Of a DNA stretch of 64,000 bases, positions 14,576-27,000 are shown piece after piece. The first letter of the stretch is position 1. Each line of letters opens with the position of its first letter. The notes under the pieces were generated by a model. The model had not been told where the DNA came from and did no database searches. It saw nothing but the letters and a program-made list of their open reading frames with translations. The stretch comes from Camarhynchus parvulus (taxonomy: Eukaryota; Chordata; Aves; Passeriformes; Thraupidae), in contig NC_044576.1 in the NCBI RefSeq assembly GCF_901933205.1, forward strand, positions 12,929,024 to 12,993,023, read 5' to 3'. Position numbers and translations under genes: made by a program.

Positions 14576-15399
14576 ACTTTCATAAACTGAGTTCAGAATA
14601 TTTTGTTCCTAAATATATTCCTGTTCTTTTCTCTCTGTTACCAAAGTATCATTTATAAACTTACCTTTACTTTCCTTTCTTTCATATTAGTGTTGTGTTT
14701 TAATGTTGGGATAATCCTTCCTAATATTTGTAGAATTACATTTTGCAAAAATGCACTTATGTCTAAACTACAGGAGAATTATGTAGCTGTATTTGTGGAC
14801 TTCCTCTGGAATAGATCAAGGTAACTTTTTGTTACAGAATGGATCAGGAAAATGCAATCCCATTGTTCTATTCGTTGTTATGTGTGGTAATGACAGGTGT
14901 ATGTTTGTTAGTGCCTTCAGAATGCATAGGGAGTGTTATAGGAGGGGCATTATCTTAATGCTACATATTTTTGTAATTACTTTTTTCTTTAAAATAACGC
15001 TAGATAGTGATTAACAAATAAAATAAAAGAGATAAATGCTCATATTGAGTTTTTTCCACCTCATTTATGTCCTTTATGTAAAAACCATAATGTTGTGGTT
15101 TTGTTGTCCTTTTTTTTCACTGCTTAAAGGCCTGTAAATTAATTTTTAGTGTGGAATTCAATTCAGAGAGCACTTACTGGGGAGGAGAGAATAAGAAATG
15201 AATTTCACAAATAATGCTTTGCAGCATTTACTTAAAAGTAAAAGCAGCAATTTTTAATCTTGTGGCTCCTGGCCAACTTTCTATACATAAGCCTGTGACA
15301 ATATTTCCATCAAAAAAATCCCTTTGCCTCTCAGCCATTAAAATTTTCTACAGGGTTAAATATTCCCTTGGCACATTCAGGCCTAGAAGGAATTTTGTT

Positions 15400-15742
15400 C
15401 TGGCACCCACAGGCGTTGCTGGGTTGACAGGCTGCCCGGAACCTTGGCTGCTGCAGAGGTGCTGCCCCAGCCCCTTGCCCCGGCTTCAGCTGTGACCTCC
15501 TGGGTCCAGCCAGAGCTCCCTCCTGCCTTGCCCTTCCCCTGAGGATCAGGACACATTGCTGGCAGCACTTGCAGCAGTGGCCAGGCCATTGTGGTGGCAG
15601 GGGACCAGGCTGGTGTTCCTGAGTCCCGGCCGTTCCCCGGTTCCCCGCCGTTCCCTGATGGCCAGGCTGGAATGGCGCTCCTGGGGTGCCCAGCAGAGAG
15701 TCCTGCCGGGCCCTCGCTGCCCTGGCCTTGCACAAAACAGTG
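15400..15742. other. GC- and CpG-rich island in AT-rich intron
   Basis: About 340 bp of strongly GC-rich sequence with roughly ten CpGs begins and ends abruptly in AT-rich intron. It contains a short internally repetitive part around 15625-15655 (CCGTTCCCCGGTTCCCCGCC). Both strands carry several overlapping open frames (up to 134 codons on the minus strand, 15331-15735), but these are expected when stop codons are depleted by high GC, and none resembles a known protein. Possible explanations are a small CpG island or promoter of an intronic transcript, a GC-rich minisatellite remnant, or an inserted mobile-element fragment such as a solo LTR. No clear target-site duplication was seen at the edges. 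Confidence 0.5.
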
Positions 15743-15759
15743 CTAGAGTGAATGACATT

Positions 15760-18700
15760 TGAAAATCACTCCTCAGTGGTAGTGAAAATAAATAAAATAA
15801 AACCTAGATTAAATTCCCCGAGAGCTTGGCAACAATTTCCAGTCATCTTAGCTGAGAGAGGTGGGGAAAAATGAGCTTCTGTTTCAAAATCTGGTGATCA
15901 GTTTATAACTGAACTTGTGAAGAGGCACCAGAGTGCTCTGCCTGAGACTTGTTAGAGAATCTGTGGAGTCTTGGTTGCAGAAAGCGGTTAAAAATGAATT
16001 TTGAGAGTATTCACAGATCAAGGACATCTTAAAATAATTGCTTAGTTTGAAGCAGTTAATCCAAACTTCATATTAAATTGTATAATCTGTCTTCCTCTCC
16101 AGTTTGCTCTTAGTTCTTTCTTTAGGCATACCTTTAAGCTGTAGGTAAAACTTCTAAGTAGGGGCCGTGCCTTTACGTGGGCTACCAACCAGGCACAGAG
16201 TTGTGTTGTTTTTTTAATCCTTGAAAATCTCCCTAGTAATTTTTACCACATTATTACATGCATGTACTATTCTATATTATAATATATAGAATATATTTTA
16301 TGGTTTTGTGGTTTTAATCAGGTAGAACAATTGCTAATATATAATAATTCAGACTTTCATTAAGATGTCACGTAGTTACATTAACTTGACAAACTGTGCT
16401 GTACTTCTGTTTTCTGCAGCACTAAGCATTTATATTGGAAAAGCTGAGGTTGTGAACTTGGCAAACTGAGGTCTGTGCATCAAAAGATAGGAAGGTTTCC
16501 ATGTAACACCAAAGTTTTTAGGTAATTCAGGGAGAAGACTAATAATTTTTCTTCTGTGCTGTGTTTATGTTACTCTAAACACTGTAAGTCCAACATTCTA
16601 GTTGATTGTCTTTTGGGTAATATATAGAATATACAGGGTAATATATAGAATATGATATGAGCTTAGAGTAAGATGAATAACAAATGGAAGTGAAAACCCC
16701 CAGTGAACAATCTCAGCTCACTTTTAGAGCTTGAGGAAAGATGCGCAGGCAGAATTGTTTTGGGGAAAGGAAAACTCAATTTGCTTTTTAATAATTTGCC
16801 TTACCTACAGAATCAGTGCTATATTTTAGGGCTTCATATCAGTGTATTCTTTCTTTGTTTGTTTAGTACTAGGCAAGCTCAAGTGCATTATCCCTGGTGA
16901 TTTTATCTGTCCTATAGCAAAACTGCAGTTTTGGTTGAATGTTGTAGCTGAGATATTTCTTTGTAGTTCAGATTTTGGTCATATGTGTGTAGAAATATGT
17001 GTGTTGAATTACAAACATAGGAAATGTAGTCTTTTATAAGATCATAGCGAAAACCAGCAGCTGTACTGTGAGCTAATTTTTCCTAGTGGTGTTTGGAAAA
17101 GCAATCACAGATAGAAAAGACAGTAGATTTTCAGTATCCATACATCATGTTAATCATTCCCATAATAGTTGGTGTGATTACAGAATGTATTTACTGGTTT
17201 TTAACATTGTTGTTGTTACTGGTAAGCCTGAGGCCTGTGTGTTTTAACCTTTAGAACCTTTCTGTAATTTGTGCTGCATAAAAAATGAGAAAATAATCTC
17301 TTCTCTACTAAACCCAGAAATAGAGTGTAAGAATATGTGACTTTGTATACATTTCTTGTGAGCAGTTATTGCTAAAACACCCCAGTTTCCATTTCAGTTT
17401 TTTAGGAGTTTAATGGATAATAGTCTCTGCTAGTTGATCTGTGAGTAATGAGATCCTTTGGGTTCACATGAATGAAATATGAAGATTGAATGTTTTAAGT
17501 GTCTTTTTTCTCTTTATACAACACTATATTTATCCAAGATTTTGTCTTGGTAAATGAATAGTAGGCAGAACTGAATCCCAGTGAGTTTATAGTGTGACAT
17601 TAGGAGTCTTGATTTTGTAAGAACCTATAATTTTTTTAATCTACTTTTAGGAAGCAATGCTTTTTCTGTCTGTATGAAGATATAAGTCCTTTAATGTAGT
17701 AGTACTTGTAGCAGCTTGTAGTACTTGGTTACAATGAGGAATGTGGGAATTTCTTCTCAAGTAGTTCAGGTGTTGTATGTGTTATATGTGAGCAAATTTG
17801 CAAAGCTATAACTGATAAACATGATGTTCTGGGAGCTGGCACAAGAACCATGATTTTCTCTGCCAACAGAACACTATCATGGTTGCTTACTACTCATTTA
17901 AAATGATAAGCTCCCAATATTTTGGGAGGGGGAGGATTCATGTTGTGAGGTGGAAATATGAATAAATTTTACAGCAATTGATCAAAAGTATTTTTCTCCG
18001 CATAGATGTGTTAACTCACAAAATTTGTAATTGGTGCCATAAATGCCATTTAAACACATTTATACCATATTTAAAAAATTGTATTTAACTTGGCTGAGCC
18101 CCTCTCAACACTTAAATGTTAGACCTGCCCTGTAGCTATTATGAAGCCTTTGAATTGCAAGGGAAGAATGCTTAAATTATAAAAATATTGTGTGTGGTGC
18201 TTATATTGAATGCCAAATATATGTATTGTGATCACACAGAGCATTAGACATGTTTACTCCCTTCCCTTCCCAATTTATGAAGCTGAATTTCACAAGAACT
18301 TTTTAAGAATCAGTAAATTTACCTATCTGTAAAGTTGAGAGCATGACAACCTGATATAATATATTAACAAGGATGCTTTCAGTGTATCTTCCTTTATTCT
18401 ACTTGCTCTTGAAAAATTCTCTCAGAAGTTATGAGGAAGGCAGAGAAATTAGTAAAATACATTTTTTCTTTAAGAAAAACATTATTTATTTAATGGTCTG
18501 GTTTTCTTTGCAGATACGTAGAGTTATGCAGGTAAATTTTTTATACTTCCAGTCGCTAGAATTTCTTCATTATTTTCTTGTTCAGAAAAAGGCTCCTCTA
18601 CACCTCCAACTCCCCCTCCTGCCCAAACCCCCTGGCCTTACCTGTGCAATTTTGCACACTGCATTGTATAGTTGGATTAAGTTGGTGGAGTGAATGCCTG

Positions 18701-21483
18701 CTGTCATCATGGAAATCAGACAAAATTCCCTTCTATTTATTTTGTAAAGCTGGTTGAAGACCATTACTGCCTATCTGTATAAATCTTGTTTTTCTCAAAT
18801 ATTTGTTGAAAAGTTAGGGGACAATTTACAAAACACAAAGCAAAGTCTGCACCAACTGTTAGGAATTATTTTGTCTCATTGATGTTTGCTATTGAGAGGG
18901 ACAAGCTCTATTAAAAGAATTGTTGAAATGATTATTCTTATTATTTGTCCTTAGTTATCATAATCAATAGAGCTGTCAAGCACAAAACACTTCACATTGT
19001 AGGCCAAGTCTGTATTTGTCAGCTAATCAATCAGTAAATTGAAACCAAGGATAGGATGATGCCAGCCAGTGATACAACAGCAAACAGAATACTGACAGCC
19101 TTTTGGAAGTTTTGCATTGAAGCTCAGTGATGGCTGATATGTGGTTGACTTTGATTAATACAGCAGAAAGGAGTTTTCTGACTCCTCTTGATACATATAT
19201 AAAACTTGGGTTTATGGAGAAAGAGAATTTTTGTGTGTAAGTGACTAACATTGAAACGTAAATTGGAATTCTTCTGTATTGATTAGGAGTGTCACTAACA
19301 GTTTTATTGGGTTTGGAGAGACAGGAATGAACCTGCCTGTGTAGATTAATCAGTGAAATCACCTCTCAGGCAGGAGGTAAATGAAAATAAATTACTTGCC
19401 TGCATGAGATCTAAGTCTGTTGAGACTGCTCTAATATCATGTGTGCCTCACTCAAAGGCTGATCCCTGATGAACATTTGGAGCCTTCCTCTTTTCTGTGC
19501 ACAAATGAAAAACACCCCTCACCCCCAGGACTGAGTGCCTAGAGGAAGAACAGAACAGAAAATTAGGTCCAGAATTTTAGTAAACAAGCAGACAGCTACA
19601 GGCTAGTGGTAAAATACTGCAGAAATGGGAGGGAAGAAATGGAGTATATTTGGCAGAGTGGCAGCATTTATTTAAAGGCAGATTTTTCATTCTCTGAGTT
19701 TCAGATCTAAAAATTGGCAGACATTACACTGGAGATTGCTTTTTCTCAACATCTTGAAAAGCAGTCTTTGGAATGATATACTTTTTGGCATTCTCAGAGG
19801 ATACCAAGTAGGTGATACAGTATGCAAAAGCAGAGTCTGTGAGGTACATAAAAATGCATATGTAGCACTTAAAAACTTTCATGAAGGAACAGTGCATAGA
19901 AACAAAATTTTCCAAGGGAACATTTCCATGCAATCAAATGTGGTAACACACAATGGAAGTAGACCTTAGCATGACAGCAAGCCTGCTAAGCAAATTAATA
20001 TTCTGAACACTAACTTCATGACATGTGGCTGTAAAATTTCATGCAGGTGCATAGCTGTTTATTTAAATCTTTTTCCTAATCATAATAAAGTCTTGAAAAG
20101 ATATTTTAGTAGAGGAGGAGAGGGATTCAGTGGTGGTTTAGTAAAATAAATAAAGATCTATTTCTCTTTCCAACTACTGATTTGAGTGAAGAATTAAAAC
20201 TCATAACCGAAAGAAAAACGGCAGGTGGGAACCTGGAGATTGGAAATGCCAACTGCTGGTACCACTGTCCTGGTATGTTGATCAGGAGATCAGTTTCACA
20301 AGACAAGTATTGAGAAGTTTATTCATAGCTCAGGCAGAACTATTAATAGAGACACGTCCCCTCTCTGTACCTCTGCACTTCCTAAAGAGTTGTTGCTTTG
20401 CTGCAGGGAACAAGGGCAGTATTACCCTTGCAGCAGCATGCTGTCACTGTGGAGAGCATGGCGTCTTGTGTGAAAATAGAGAAGGGAATTGACTTCTCTT
20501 GCATTTAGAGAGAGCTATGAAACCAGTTTATCCTCTCATCATTCCTTGAAAATATTGTGGGGAGTAGGAAGGAGTCTGTGGTACTTCCCTTGTTTACTTG
20601 GGTTCATCTTCTGCCTCCTCTGACTCGATAGCTCATGCACTCTCCAGAATTTTGGTTCGAACGATGGGCAAAGCAGCCTCCTGCTGAGGAGAGAGCAGAA
20701 CTGGCTCATTTGCTTGCTGTCTGCACTGCTGTCTGAATACAACTAGTAGTTCTATGAGGTTCATATGCAGCTAGGTCCTTATTCAGAAGAGATAAAAGGA
20801 AGGTAGTGTTCCAGCTAGGAATATGACTGTTGGCTGATACACATGAGATGGAAAGGAACCAAAGGGTGTGGGGATTGTGGCAATGAATGTTCAATAGGAT
20901 TTGGGTGTGCCCTCAGGGACTTCATTGTAAATTCTTCTAAACCTTCTCGTTCACTTTCATGTCTGTTCTTAGAAATGAAAGTCATGTTAAATTGAAGAGT
21001 CATCTAAGAATAAGGTATGCTTTATATTTGTTCCTCTACAGGACTTGGTCAGCCAGCCTTGTCTATTTGTAACTGGCAGAGAAAATATCAGAGTAAAGAA
21101 TTTAGGCTTCATAGCTAATGTTTAAACCATCTGTAGGGATACTTCAAGTACACTTCCTTGTGCTATCACCAAAGGCAGTTTTTTTTTTCAAAAAAGGGCA
21201 TCTTAATGTTCAGCTATTACAAGATTTAATATTTGTTTCAGCAGTCTCTGAGGTTTTATTATATTTAAAAAGGCCTTAAAGCTATCAGGGCATTTTTGTA
21301 CAGGCTAATTTTCCCTCCAACTTCCTGCTGCTCATTTCCCTTTCAAGGAGTCACATAATCTAGCTTAGAATGAAATAAATCTTACAGTGATTTGCTGTAT
21401 ATGAATAATTAGAAAAAGTGTGTCACTTCAGTCCATAAAGGAATTCAAAGTGAAGAGCACATCCTAGACACAAGTTCATTTTT
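15760..21483. other. 5' intron segment, no recognised element
   Basis: AT-rich intron. It includes an AT palindromic stretch at about 16270-16300 and the 21-bp tandem duplication listed separately. Open frames of 60-111 codons (for example 18373-18693 plus and 19027-19362 minus) carry no motif I recognise. No CR1 or SINE signature was seen. Confidence 0.55.
16615..16656. repeat. Tandem duplication, 21 bp x 2
   Basis: GGGTAATATATAGAATATACA is followed directly by a second copy of the same word that differs only in its last three bases. Confidence 0.85.
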
Positions 21484-22144
21484 GGCTAAAGTTGTTACAT
21501 CTATAATGAATCTAGATGGTGGTGGGAGAATAGAGGAGGAGTATTAACCTGTAATGAGAGCTTTTTACCTTAACAAAAAAAAGTGACAAAAAAAGTCTAT
21601 TCACAATAAAAAAATACATGAAAGCACGTTTTATACATTTTGCTCATATTTTTCAAAGATTTGCTGCCATCCTCTTGCTGGTTCAATCTAGGACTCAGAG
21701 AAAGGCTGATCCTCAGTGTGAAATGTGCACCTGAAAGCTGGATCCATCTTTTACCCAGTTGCTAATTTCTTGGAAACCTAACAGCCAAAAGAAATCTGCT
21801 ATTCATTTGAAATTTCACATTTCTGAATAAGACACTAGTATGGAAACTAATACGGAAACACCATTACCCACATTTACTCTTTTGTTTGTCTAAGGCATCT
21901 TAAAGATGCAAAAGAACAGGCAAGGAGAGAGTTCATCAAGAGGTAGCCTCATTCATTGGGTAGTGTTAAAAACCTTTGAAAAATATGAGTAAAATGTATA
22001 AAACGTGCTTTCGTGTATTTTTTTATTGTGAAGAGACTTTTTTTGTCACTTTTTTTGTTAAGGTAAAAAGCTCTCATTACAGGTTAATACTCCTTTGTTC
22101 TCCCACCACCATCTAGATTCGTTATAGATGCAACAACTTTAGCC
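21484..22144. repeat. Long inverted repeat, arms 21484-21662 and 21970-22144
   Basis: The left arm (179 bp, starting GGCTAAAGTTGTT) is matched by the reverse complement of the right arm (175 bp). I count about eight substitutions plus a 3-nt and a 1-nt length difference, which is roughly 94 percent identity. The spacer is 307 bp of unrelated unique-looking sequence with no ORF and no known repeat. Two differences look like CpG decay (TAACG to TAATG, CACG to CATG). There is no obvious target-site duplication and no canonical transposon terminus at the outer arm ends, so it could be a foldback or MITE-like element with long termini or a local inverted duplication. Weak similarity (GACACA then AAGT) may extend slightly outside both arms. 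Transcribed within KCNMA1 it would form a long stem-loop in the pre-mRNA. Confidence 0.95.
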
Positions 22145-22610
22145 ACTGGATTCTGATATCACTTGCTGTGTCCTTCTTTTCCCTTTAGTATCTCAAAGCT
22201 CCCTGGTTATATCAGCACTCTGTCCTTGCCAATTGTTTGTGTAGATATGGTTCTTTCAGAGGATGTGAAATGCTTTAACTTATTTTTAAAATTCCCTTTT
22301 GCAATGTTTACTTTGGGAAAACTTTTAATCTTCTATTTTTTTTCTGTAACAGATTTAATAAATTATAAAATCAACACATGTGCAGTGGTTGTGCATGCTA
22401 TCCCAAACACACCTTCTGCAATGCCAGAGATTTCTGCCTGTGCTTTAACATAGCAGCTAGTAATATTTGTTGTGCTAATTCACTTACATGGAACTGCTGC
22501 AAGTGTGGAATCACGTTAGAGAGAAAATCCTGGGCAGACAGGGGCAAACTGTTCTGTGGTACTTAGATGGTGTTTATAGGAAGAATTAGAGCATTAGGGA
22601 TATAGTAGGG

Positions 22611-22655
22611 TTTGGTTTTTTTGGTTTTTTTTGGTTTTTTTTGGTTTTTTTTTTC
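22611..22655. repeat. GGTTTTTTTT minisatellite
   Basis: About four tandem units of GG followed by 6-10 T residues, running into a longer T tract. This is simple-sequence expansion with no further annotation. Confidence 0.9.
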
Positions 22656-23965
22656 CTTTATGTGAGAGAAACTGGCTGGGAAGGGAGTGAATTTTGATAA
22701 GGAAAATTAATGGGCTTGCTTGAGGTGGGGACAGAAGTGAACAGCTACAGCAATCAGGATAGGCTGGTGTTATTCCTGATGTGAAAGGATGACTAAGTAC
22801 ATGCATTGCAGACTCTTTTAGCATGCTATCTCAAGGCTTGTCTCAAGGCACTCTTAGTTCATAGGAAAGAAAGCTTTTTCTCTAAACCAGCTCTCTGTCA
22901 TAAACATGAATGTCTGATGCAAATTGAATAAGCTTTGCTGCCTAGGGAAAATTTGAAACTTCAATGCATTTAGTTTTGTAGCTAAAATGCAGTGGCAATG
23001 AAATTGTTGAAATCACCACAGGTTGATGGATATGAATCCAGTCACTCTGTTGTTCCAGGAACTTGCTTATGTCCATCTTCAGTCAGATAGTTCTTAAGTC
23101 TTATTAACTCACTTACCTGGTTAAGTGAAACCAAGTCCCCAAAACGGAAAACTGCAACTAGGAATTGGATCCCCTCTTGTCAAACTAAACTTTCCCAGTA
23201 ATTGGTTTATCAAAAGGAGTTTTATGTTCAAGGATTGGAAGGAATTGACTCCAGGGCTAAATATCCAGAAATTTAGTTACACTTGATAGTTCTGGTCATT
23301 TATTTTAAATAGTACACTACCCTTCATAATGATTAGGTTTTATAATTTGCAACAGACTTGTATGAACTATGTAGTTTGTTATGGCTTTTGGCTACACCAA
23401 ATGAGAGAAATTCCTACAATTTTAGATTGTAGATTGTTAGGAAATAAATGAGTTTGATAGCTTCTCTCCAGCTGAAGCAGGGAAACTTCTAACATGAGGT
23501 TGATTCCTAACTACAATCTGAAAACAGATGAATCTCTTCTTACACCTAATAGTTGAATCTCCGAACGAGCTGATTTTATAGCAAAAAATCACTGTTTGTA
23601 GGACAAACTGTTGACTAAATGTATGCTAAACTGTAATGTAACCTGATCATTGGAGATCCTTACACTTGGAGCTTCTATCATGCTCTGCTGCATTAGTAGC
23701 AGATACCAAGGATATTTGATTCTTCTCCTTTTGCATTTACTGTGTTCTGGTCATATTCACAGTGATGACATTGTAGAACTCAGACCAGCTTTGTGTTCTG
23801 GGTGAATCTCGAGGACTTCTCTATCATAACTTAATGAAAGATTACTGGTGTATTGCTTTTATTGAGATTAAATTTAAGGACTGCTTTTCATCTTTTTGCT
23901 GAGTCAATGCTTTTCGAGTAAGATAAGAAAGATTCTTCTATTTCCACAGCAATGGGAAAGTGTCC

Positions 23966-24007
23966 ATATATGGTATGTATCATTTGTGCTGTGATACATA
24001 CATATAT
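23966..24007. repeat. Short hairpin (stem about 16 bp, loop 9 nt)
   Basis: ATATATGGTATGTATCA is followed, after the 9-nt loop TTTGTGCTG, by TGATACATACATATAT. This is its reverse complement apart from one bulged G. The stem is too short for a typical pre-miRNA. Confidence 0.8.
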
Positions 24008-27000
24008 GTTATAGTACATACTGTGTATGCCAGAATTCCTGTTACTGACTCTACAGTAGCTATTTGAACGGTACACTTTGGGAGTCTGTGGGTTCCACAA
24101 TTTCTGGGCTCCTCATCTGCTTGCCTTAAACAATTTACTGGGTTTCTGGCTTTGTCAGAAGCGCTTTAATTGCTCTTGACTAAGTAACCTTCTTCTCAGG
24201 CAATAACATTTGCATGAACTGTGCAGCAGTTTGTAAGTGGATATCTGTACACCCAAGAAAATATTCACATGTTTATTATGCAATTAATGAAAGATTCTGC
24301 TAGCCTTGTTAAGTAGCACACAGCAAACATAGCAAAAGTGGTATGAGTCTTGACTGCAAGTTCTGTTTCTTTGAAAAATTTAGAAGTGTTTGTCTGGAAA
24401 GAGAAAGTGAATTTCACTGTGTAAGAGAAGTACAATTGAAGGTTTTATATCTGGAATGAACAATTTAGAATTTTTTTTACCTGTCAAATTACAAATATGT
24501 TGACCAGTTTCTCTGCAAATATTCTAAGACATTTCAAGAGGCCAGAAAATTACTTCTACTGTCAATATTTTGATTTTATTTTAATATAAATTTCTCTTTA
24601 TAATTTACCAACTAAAAATTTATATTTCACAAAGTACTAGTATATAAAAAACAAAGATGCCAAAAGTAATTGTACTGCAAATGGAATAATAGATTCTATT
24701 AAAAATCTTATACAGTTAGTGAAATATAGTTTTCTTGTTAAAGCTATTTTTTGATGTTGTGTGAATTGCTATCCTGCATAAGTAGTTTATATATTTGTGA
24801 ACTGTGCTAAAAATAGCGATAATATACATTTAGAGGTAATTAAGAAGAATTGCTTGAAAACAATATACCTATTGATAAACACGGAACAAATCCTTTTGTA
24901 ATGGAACACACATAATAATATGTTACAATGTTACAAAATCCTACATTTATCATCACAGGGTAGCTCCTCGAGTGAATGCTACAATAAAATAAATTACCTG
25001 CTCAATTAGGTCTTTCTGAACTCTCTGGAATCAGGCTCTGCAGTACTGTGCCCAATGTACATGATTTAGTACAGGCCAGGTGGTCACTGTAATTCCAGTC
25101 ATGTTGTTATGTTCAGTGCAACTGTGAAGGTGAGTAAGGTAAAGGCAATTAAACACAAGTTCTGAAAAAACCCTGCTTTATTCAGCAGAGATGTCTTTTA
25201 CTAGAAAAGCAGCAAACGGTGACCAAATAAATCACCCATGTCAATGCATCCATTATACTGTCCATATTCATTTAGTTTGGTTGATTATGCATTCAAATCA
25301 GTGAAGCTTGTGTTTTTTGGATCCTGTGCACTGCATTGAAAAATTCACCTCTGCATATCTGTGTGTTTATGATCTTTAGTTATTCATCGATTATTGAACA
25401 CATTTGACATTTTGAAGTTGCTCTGTATCTCATTATTTCATTTTTTTTTCTTCAAAATATACTGAAAATTCAGGTTTGCTTTGAAAGCTCAAGTGAAATT
25501 ATTTTGAATGAAATAACAAATGCTTATTTAAAAGAACCAATTGGATTTCAGACTGGTTACTGTAATTTATAATTCCTCCTCCCTCTTCTTCTTTCTCATC
25601 CTTTTTGTCCTCCTTTCCAAGCATCTTTTCCCCCATCCCTGAGTAATACTGGTGCTATGTACAGTATTTTGTTTACAGTAGTATAAACATTCTCAGCCTG
25701 TGACTTCATTGCTGAAATAACTCACCTCTTTCATATCAACTCTTACCTAGGAGCCGTACAGCAGACTCATTGATGTAGGTTTTTTTCTGCATGGCAGCCC
25801 AGGCCAAGCTGGTTTCATTGCATGATGCAACTTCACCTTTTTTGGTTGTCTATGGGATTAATTATAATCTATTCTTGTATTGCCTGTGCATGCCAATGTG
25901 CTTACATAATGATGTATACACTGAATGCAGTCTAGAGCATTAAGTGCATGAAATGGAATTAAAAACGAAGACAAAACCATAACATTAGAAAGTTTGGGCA
26001 AAAGTAAATTATGCTTATCACTAACTTTAGTTAAGCTATTATAGAATGAATAGGATATAATATGTATCAGGTCTATGTATTTAAAATTTCCAGCATATTA
26101 CAATAGTTTATTGACTAGAGGCACAATTCTGGTGTGGTCACGATGTGAGGAGGAAAGGATGTACTAACTATCCTGTTGTGACAAGGACTGAGTGGTGCCA
26201 GTAGTATCAGAAACACAAACCTTTCCCTGCTGTCAACTTCAGCAGCAGGTGACAGTGAAAAGAGGTAAGATTGTGAATAATAATTTCTTGAAATTCAGGA
26301 TTTAGGAAGCATTTTAACTTCAATAGGTTTTTGGGTTTTTAAATGATAAATAACCTGTAAAATAATTTAAAATTTATTGATTTACAAAACACATGGTGAC
26401 AGTCCATATGAAGAGTTGTGATCCTGCTTGAAATTTCCTTTACAAATGACATTGTGACAATTCTAACCAACCTGTTATTCATATGTTCTTAAGTGTATTC
26501 AAATGAACCTTTCATCAGCACGGTATAAGATGTGATTGAATTTTAATCCTATTCTTTCCTGATAAAATGATGAAGTGACTTGAAACATTGTGTCTGAACA
26601 CAATTTTCCCAGTGCTGTTGATCAGTGCAAGTGTTTAGTGTATGCTTGGAAGTTAAAATTCATGCACTCTTTGATGTCAGAATTAATGCACAGATTTCAA
26701 ATTAATGTTCATCTTGATGAATAGGTTGTATAAATTTAACTTTGAGGGCCTATAATATAGAATGTTACGATATTTGAAAAATGGTCATAGAAAACAGGTG
26801 TATATATAAAGTGCAAATATGCTCTTAGTGTGTATGTTTAGGCAGGTAACTTAATGAAAACATACAATATATTCTAAGTAGTATAAAAGGGAAGTAATTT
26901 CTCCAGCTGTTGTCATGCCACCCACATGCTGATACTATGCTTCCCTAAGAATGGGTGCTATTCAGGATTACCTAGGATTAATTTTTTTGTATTATTCTTA

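Noticed and set aside
15331..15758. Overlapping frames of 68-134 codons on both strands as genes
   Set aside because: They coincide with a GC-rich island where stop codons are rare. No recognised domain and no splice context.
26130..26270. A possible LTR fragment (GTCACGATGTGAGGAGG and following bases)
   Set aside because: It has a vague resemblance to avian retroviral LTR-like sequence, but I cannot name a family or see TG...CA ends.
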